Virus record (IMG/VR): IMGVR_UViG_3300034061_000468
Location: 1 to 39,114 of that record
DNA: 39,114 nucleotides
Source: a virus
Reading direction: 5' to 3' (one strand)
In this document: piece after piece, positions 36,956 to 39,114 of the stretch
How positions within the stretch are numbered: position 1 is the first letter of the stretch
Layout of the letters: each line of letters opens with the position of its first letter
Made by a program: the position numbers and the translations under genes
Notes under the pieces: generated by a model
The model's input: the letters and a program-made list of their open reading frames with translations, nothing else
What the model was told of the DNA's origin: nothing
Database searches by the model: none

Positions 36956-38522
36956 ACCGTGCCCGCAATGCGGGTCCAAAGACAATCTAGCAAGATACAC
37001 CGATGGCCACGGCTATTGCTTTGGCTGCAAGCATTACGAACCAGCCTCCTCAGACGGACAGAATCAAGCCGTTTCAGAAGGACACAAGAAAGGAAAGGAA
37101 TCCATGATTGATATCGAATTCACCTCGCTGAAGAAGCGTGGGATCAGCGAAGACACCTGTCGGATCTGGTCTTACGGCGTAGGCGAGTACTCAGGTCAGC
37201 CAGTCCAAGTCGCCCAGTACATCAAGGATGGGACTGTGGTGGCTCAGAAACTCAGGTTCCCCTCCAAGGACTTCGTGATCCTAGGGGAAGCCAAGGGCCT
37301 CCCGTTCTACGGCCAACACCTGTGGCGTGACGGCGGCAAGATGGTGACGGTCTGTGAGGGCGAAGTCGATGCCCTGACGGTGTCCCAACTGTTCCAGAAC
37401 AAGTGGCCTGTGGTATCTGTACCAACGGGAGCCTCTGGAGCCCTCAAGTCATTCCAAAGCAACTTGGAGTGGCTGGAAAAGTTCGACTCAGTCGTGATCC
37501 TGTTTGATGATGACGAGCCGGGACGCAAGGCTGCGCGTGAGTGTGCCATGCTGCTGACCCCCGGCAAGGCCAAGATCGGCACGGTCAACGGTTTCAAGGA
37601 TCCCAACGAGGCACTTCAGAATGGCGAAGGCAAGCGAGTCATTGATGCGGTCTATGGTGCAAAGGCTTACCGTCCTGATGGGGTGGTCCTTGGTTCCGAT
37701 CTGTGGGATACAGTCAATACTGAGGATCGAAATGAATCGGTTCCGTATCCGTGGGCTGGACTGAACGACAAACTGTTGGGTATCCGGCAGGGCGAACTGG
37801 TGGTGATGACGAGCGGCACAGGCATCGGCAAGTCTTCTGTGTGCCGTGAACTGATCTGCCACCTGATCCGCTCCCAACAGAAGGTCGGCCTGTTGATGCT
37901 GGAAGAGTCGATCAAGCGTACTGCCCGGAACCTGATGGGCATTCACCTGAACACGCCTCCCTACTTCTGGGTTGACCGCGAGGTCACGGAGGAACAGAAG
38001 CGGGAGGCTTTCGCGGCCACGGTTGCCAAGGTGGTTCTCTTTGACCACTTTGGCTCCGTGGACCCGGAAAACCTGTTGGCCCGGATGCGCTACATGATCA
38101 AGTCATGCGGATGCAAGTACATCTTCCTAGACCACCTGAGCATCGTTGTGTCAGGTCTTGGGGAGGGTGACGAGCGGCGACTCATCGACAACGCCATGAC
38201 ATCGCTGCGGTCCCTTGTCGAGGAGACTCAGGTGTCTCTGTTCGTGGTCAGCCACCTGCGCCGTCCTGATGGCGACCGTGGTCACGAAGAGGGAGCCACC
38301 ACCAGTCTGGCCCAGTTGCGTGGTAGCCACGCCATTGCCCAACTGGCCGACGCTGTAATCGGGCTGGAGCGTAACCAACAGGGAGAAAACCCCAACGAAG
38401 TTCTACTGCGGGTCTTGAAGAACCGATTCACGGGGGATACGGGTCCTTCGGGAATGCTTCGGTACTTCAAGGAAAGCGGTAGGTTGCATGAGATCGAAAT
38501 GCCAATGAACGAGGAGATCTAA
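36918..38522 (+). CDS. Primase-helicase, T7 gp4-like (full-length form)
   Basis: A 534-residue bifunctional protein (T7 gp4 566). The zinc-binding primase domain has CPQCGS...CFGC (C15, C18, C34, C37). TOPRIM motifs are CEGEVDA (E147) and LFDDDEPG (about 195-202). The helicase domain has Walker A SGTGIGKSS (K305), Walker B YIFLDHLS and FVVSHLRRP. The ATG at 36918 is chosen because it puts the zinc motif near the N-terminus; the frame is open further upstream through the RusA gene. A second start at 37104, with a strong ribosome site, should give a shorter form. Confidence 0.95.
   Translation: MSNRSESEFVQHEPCPQCGSKDNLARYTDGHGYCFGCKHYEPASSDGQNQAVSEGHKKGKESMIDIEFTSLKKRGISEDTCRIWSYGVGEYSGQPVQVAQYIKDGTVVAQKLRFPSKDFVILGEAKGLPFYGQHLWRDGGKMVTVCEGEVDALTVSQLFQNKWPVVSVPTGASGALKSFQSNLEWLEKFDSVVILFDDDEPGRKAARECAMLLTPGKAKIGTVNGFKDPNEALQNGEGKRVIDAVYGAKAYRPDGVVLGSDLWDTVNTEDRNESVPYPWAGLNDKLLGIRQGELVVMTSGTGIGKSSVCRELICHLIRSQQKVGLLMLEESIKRTARNLMGIHLNTPPYFWVDREVTEEQKREAFAATVAKVVLFDHFGSVDPENLLARMRYMIKSCGCKYIFLDHLSIVVSGLGEGDERRLIDNAMTSLRSLVEETQVSLFVVSHLRRPDGDRGHEEGATTSLAQLRGSHAIAQLADAVIGLERNQQGENPNEVLLRVLKNRFTGDTGPSGMLRYFKESGRLHEIEMPMNEEI
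37091..37106 (+). promoter_or_regulatory. Internal ribosome site and start for a primase-less helicase form
   Basis: AGGAAAGGA at 37091-37099 lies 4 nt before an in-frame ATG at 37104 (residue 63). The site is like those of the early genes (GAAAGGAAA). The product, 37104-38522, 472 residues, lacks the zinc domain but keeps TOPRIM and helicase, like T7 gp4B. Confidence 0.75.
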
Positions 38523-38524
38523 CC

Positions 38525-38800
38525 ATGAAGCAAGATGGAATGTCAGATTCGGAGTTCTTGCGGTCGCTTGCGTACAACGACTACAACATCGATGGTCACC
38601 TTTTGAGTGACGGAGATCGACTGTGTGTTATTTCAGATCGGTTGGAGTTGTTTGAGAAAACCATTGAATGCCTGCGCTCCGAGCGCGACGAGGCGAGGCG
38701 GGAGGTACTGCTATGGATCAAAGAGCGGTGTTCATGGATTGAACTGTCGCAGGAGATTAAGCAGCGAGGGTGGGAATACTTGAAGGAGGACACCAAGTGA
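38525..38800 (+). CDS. Hypothetical protein with coiled coil
   Basis: A 91-residue protein, acidic and helical (RLELFEKTIECLRSERDEAR, then EVLLWIKERCSWIELSQEIK). It starts 2 bases after the primase-helicase stop and overlaps the next gene by 4 bases (GTGA). No known family. Placed in the replication operon, so an accessory role is possible. Confidence 0.7.
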   Translation: MKQDGMSDSEFLRSLAYNDYNIDGHLLSDGDRLCVISDRLELFEKTIECLRSERDEARREVLLWIKERCSWIELSQEIKQRGWEYLKEDTK

Positions 38801-38937
38801 GTCTGCTCGACACCATCGTTATGGGGGTCCTAGTAGGAGGACTGGTGACGGTCTTCGTGTTCGGCCTGCTTTTCATCTTCATGCTCCTCTTGGACTGTGA
38901 CCTCATCAAGATCAACCGCTATGGACGATACAAATAA
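38797..38937 (+). CDS. 46-residue single-span membrane protein
   Basis: Starts at a GTG overlapping the previous stop (GTGA), with AAGGAGGA 6 bp upstream. The sequence has one long hydrophobic helix, residues 7-32 (IVMGVLVGGLVTVFVFGLLF and onward), and a short basic tail (KINRYGRYK), so the C-terminus is probably cytoplasmic. The next gene begins at 38921 inside its end. Small membrane proteins in replication operons may tether or regulate, or this may be an accessory lysis protein. Function unknown. Confidence 0.7.
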   Translation: MSLLDTIVMGVLVGGLVTVFVFGLLFIFMLLLDCDLIKINRYGRYK

Positions 38938-39112
38938 CCAACTACGAATCCTGCTAGCCAAGATGTTGCCCAAGTCTCCACCAGACGATTGTGTTGTTGT
39001 GTCTAGAGCCCTAGCAAGGCTGGAGGCTTTGGAGAACATGAACGACACCCTGCGACGGGCCTTGAAGGTGCTTGATCGCAGGATCCAAGAACTGGAGGAT
39101 GACGGGGCATGA
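38921..39112 (+). CDS. Small coiled-coil protein
   Basis: A 63-residue protein from the ATG at 38921 (MDDTNNQLRILLAKMLPKSP); an upstream GTG at 38897 is less likely. Residues 30-60 form a coiled coil (ALARLEALENMNDTLRRALK, then VLDRRIQELED). It overlaps the membrane protein gene by 17 bases and the HTH gene start by 3 (ATGA at 39109). The HTH gene continues at position 122 in the other copy of the terminal repeat. Function unknown. Confidence 0.7.
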   Translation: MDDTNNQLRILLAKMLPKSPPDDCVVVSRALARLEALENMNDTLRRALKVLDRRIQELEDDGA

Positions 39113-39114
39113 AC
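38988..39114. repeat. Right copy of 127-bp exact terminal redundancy
   Basis: Identical to bases 1-127; see the left copy. The last four bases beyond the overlapping stop are the start of the HTH gene. Confidence 0.9.

Noticed and set aside
1-39114. tRNA genes, integrase or lysogeny repressor module
   Set aside because: No cloverleaf-like sequence, integrase motif or attachment-like repeat was seen; the single HTH protein is not next to an operator-promoter pair of the lysogenic kind.

Overview
This window is a nearly complete, circularly assembled genome of a strictly lytic T7-like podovirus (Autographiviridae type). The evidence is a single-subunit RNA polymerase, a gp5-type family A DNA polymerase, a gp4-type primase-helicase, and the order portal, scaffold, capsid, two tail tubular proteins, three to four internal virion proteins, tail fibre, holin, small and large terminase, all on the + strand. 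The first 127 bases recur exactly as the last 127 (38988-39114), so the unique genome is 38,987 bp and the break falls in the replication genes. No integrase or lysogeny module is seen. The host is most likely a Gram-negative bacterium with ordinary sigma70 promoters (TTGACA, 17 bp, TATAAT-like) and GAAAGGA-type Shine-Dalgarno sites; I cannot name it.

Layout from the probable physical left end. 26869-27303 is a gene-free, G-rich stretch between the last late gene and the first early promoter, the expected place of the genome ends. 27304-33414 is the early region: a GC-rich first gene, a 590-bp non-coding control region, two membrane or paralogous small genes, a Gp88-family protein, several unknowns and a DUF932-like protein. 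33524-35914 is the RNA polymerase. 35949-38522 holds ssDNA-binding protein, RusA-like resolvase and primase-helicase; 38525 to the end and 1-454 hold small genes including an HTH protein. 471-3815 holds DNA polymerase, a LAGLIDADG-type homing endonuclease, 5'-3' exonuclease and a nucleotide-modification-associated (DUF1599-like) protein. 4276-23562 is virion structure and lysis, 23356-25214 terminase, and 25199-26868 a train of small, mostly basic proteins with an HNH protein.

The feature most worth attention is a family of 14 perfect palindromes, GTCTAG-N3-CTAGAC, found only between 27148 and 35932. One lies upstream of almost every early gene, 16-34 nt before the start codon, and one lies 3 nt before the RNA polymerase start codon. 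All arms are identical while the central three bases vary and both orientations occur, which points to a symmetric DNA-binding regulator (or a sequence-specific RNA hairpin). They sit with six TTGACA promoters, four of which have an unrelated hairpin just after the predicted +1. Other points of interest are a DNA polymerase without the thioredoxin-binding insert, a second start inside the primase-helicase as in T7 4A/4B, RusA in the slot of T7 endonuclease I, and no recognisable endolysin.
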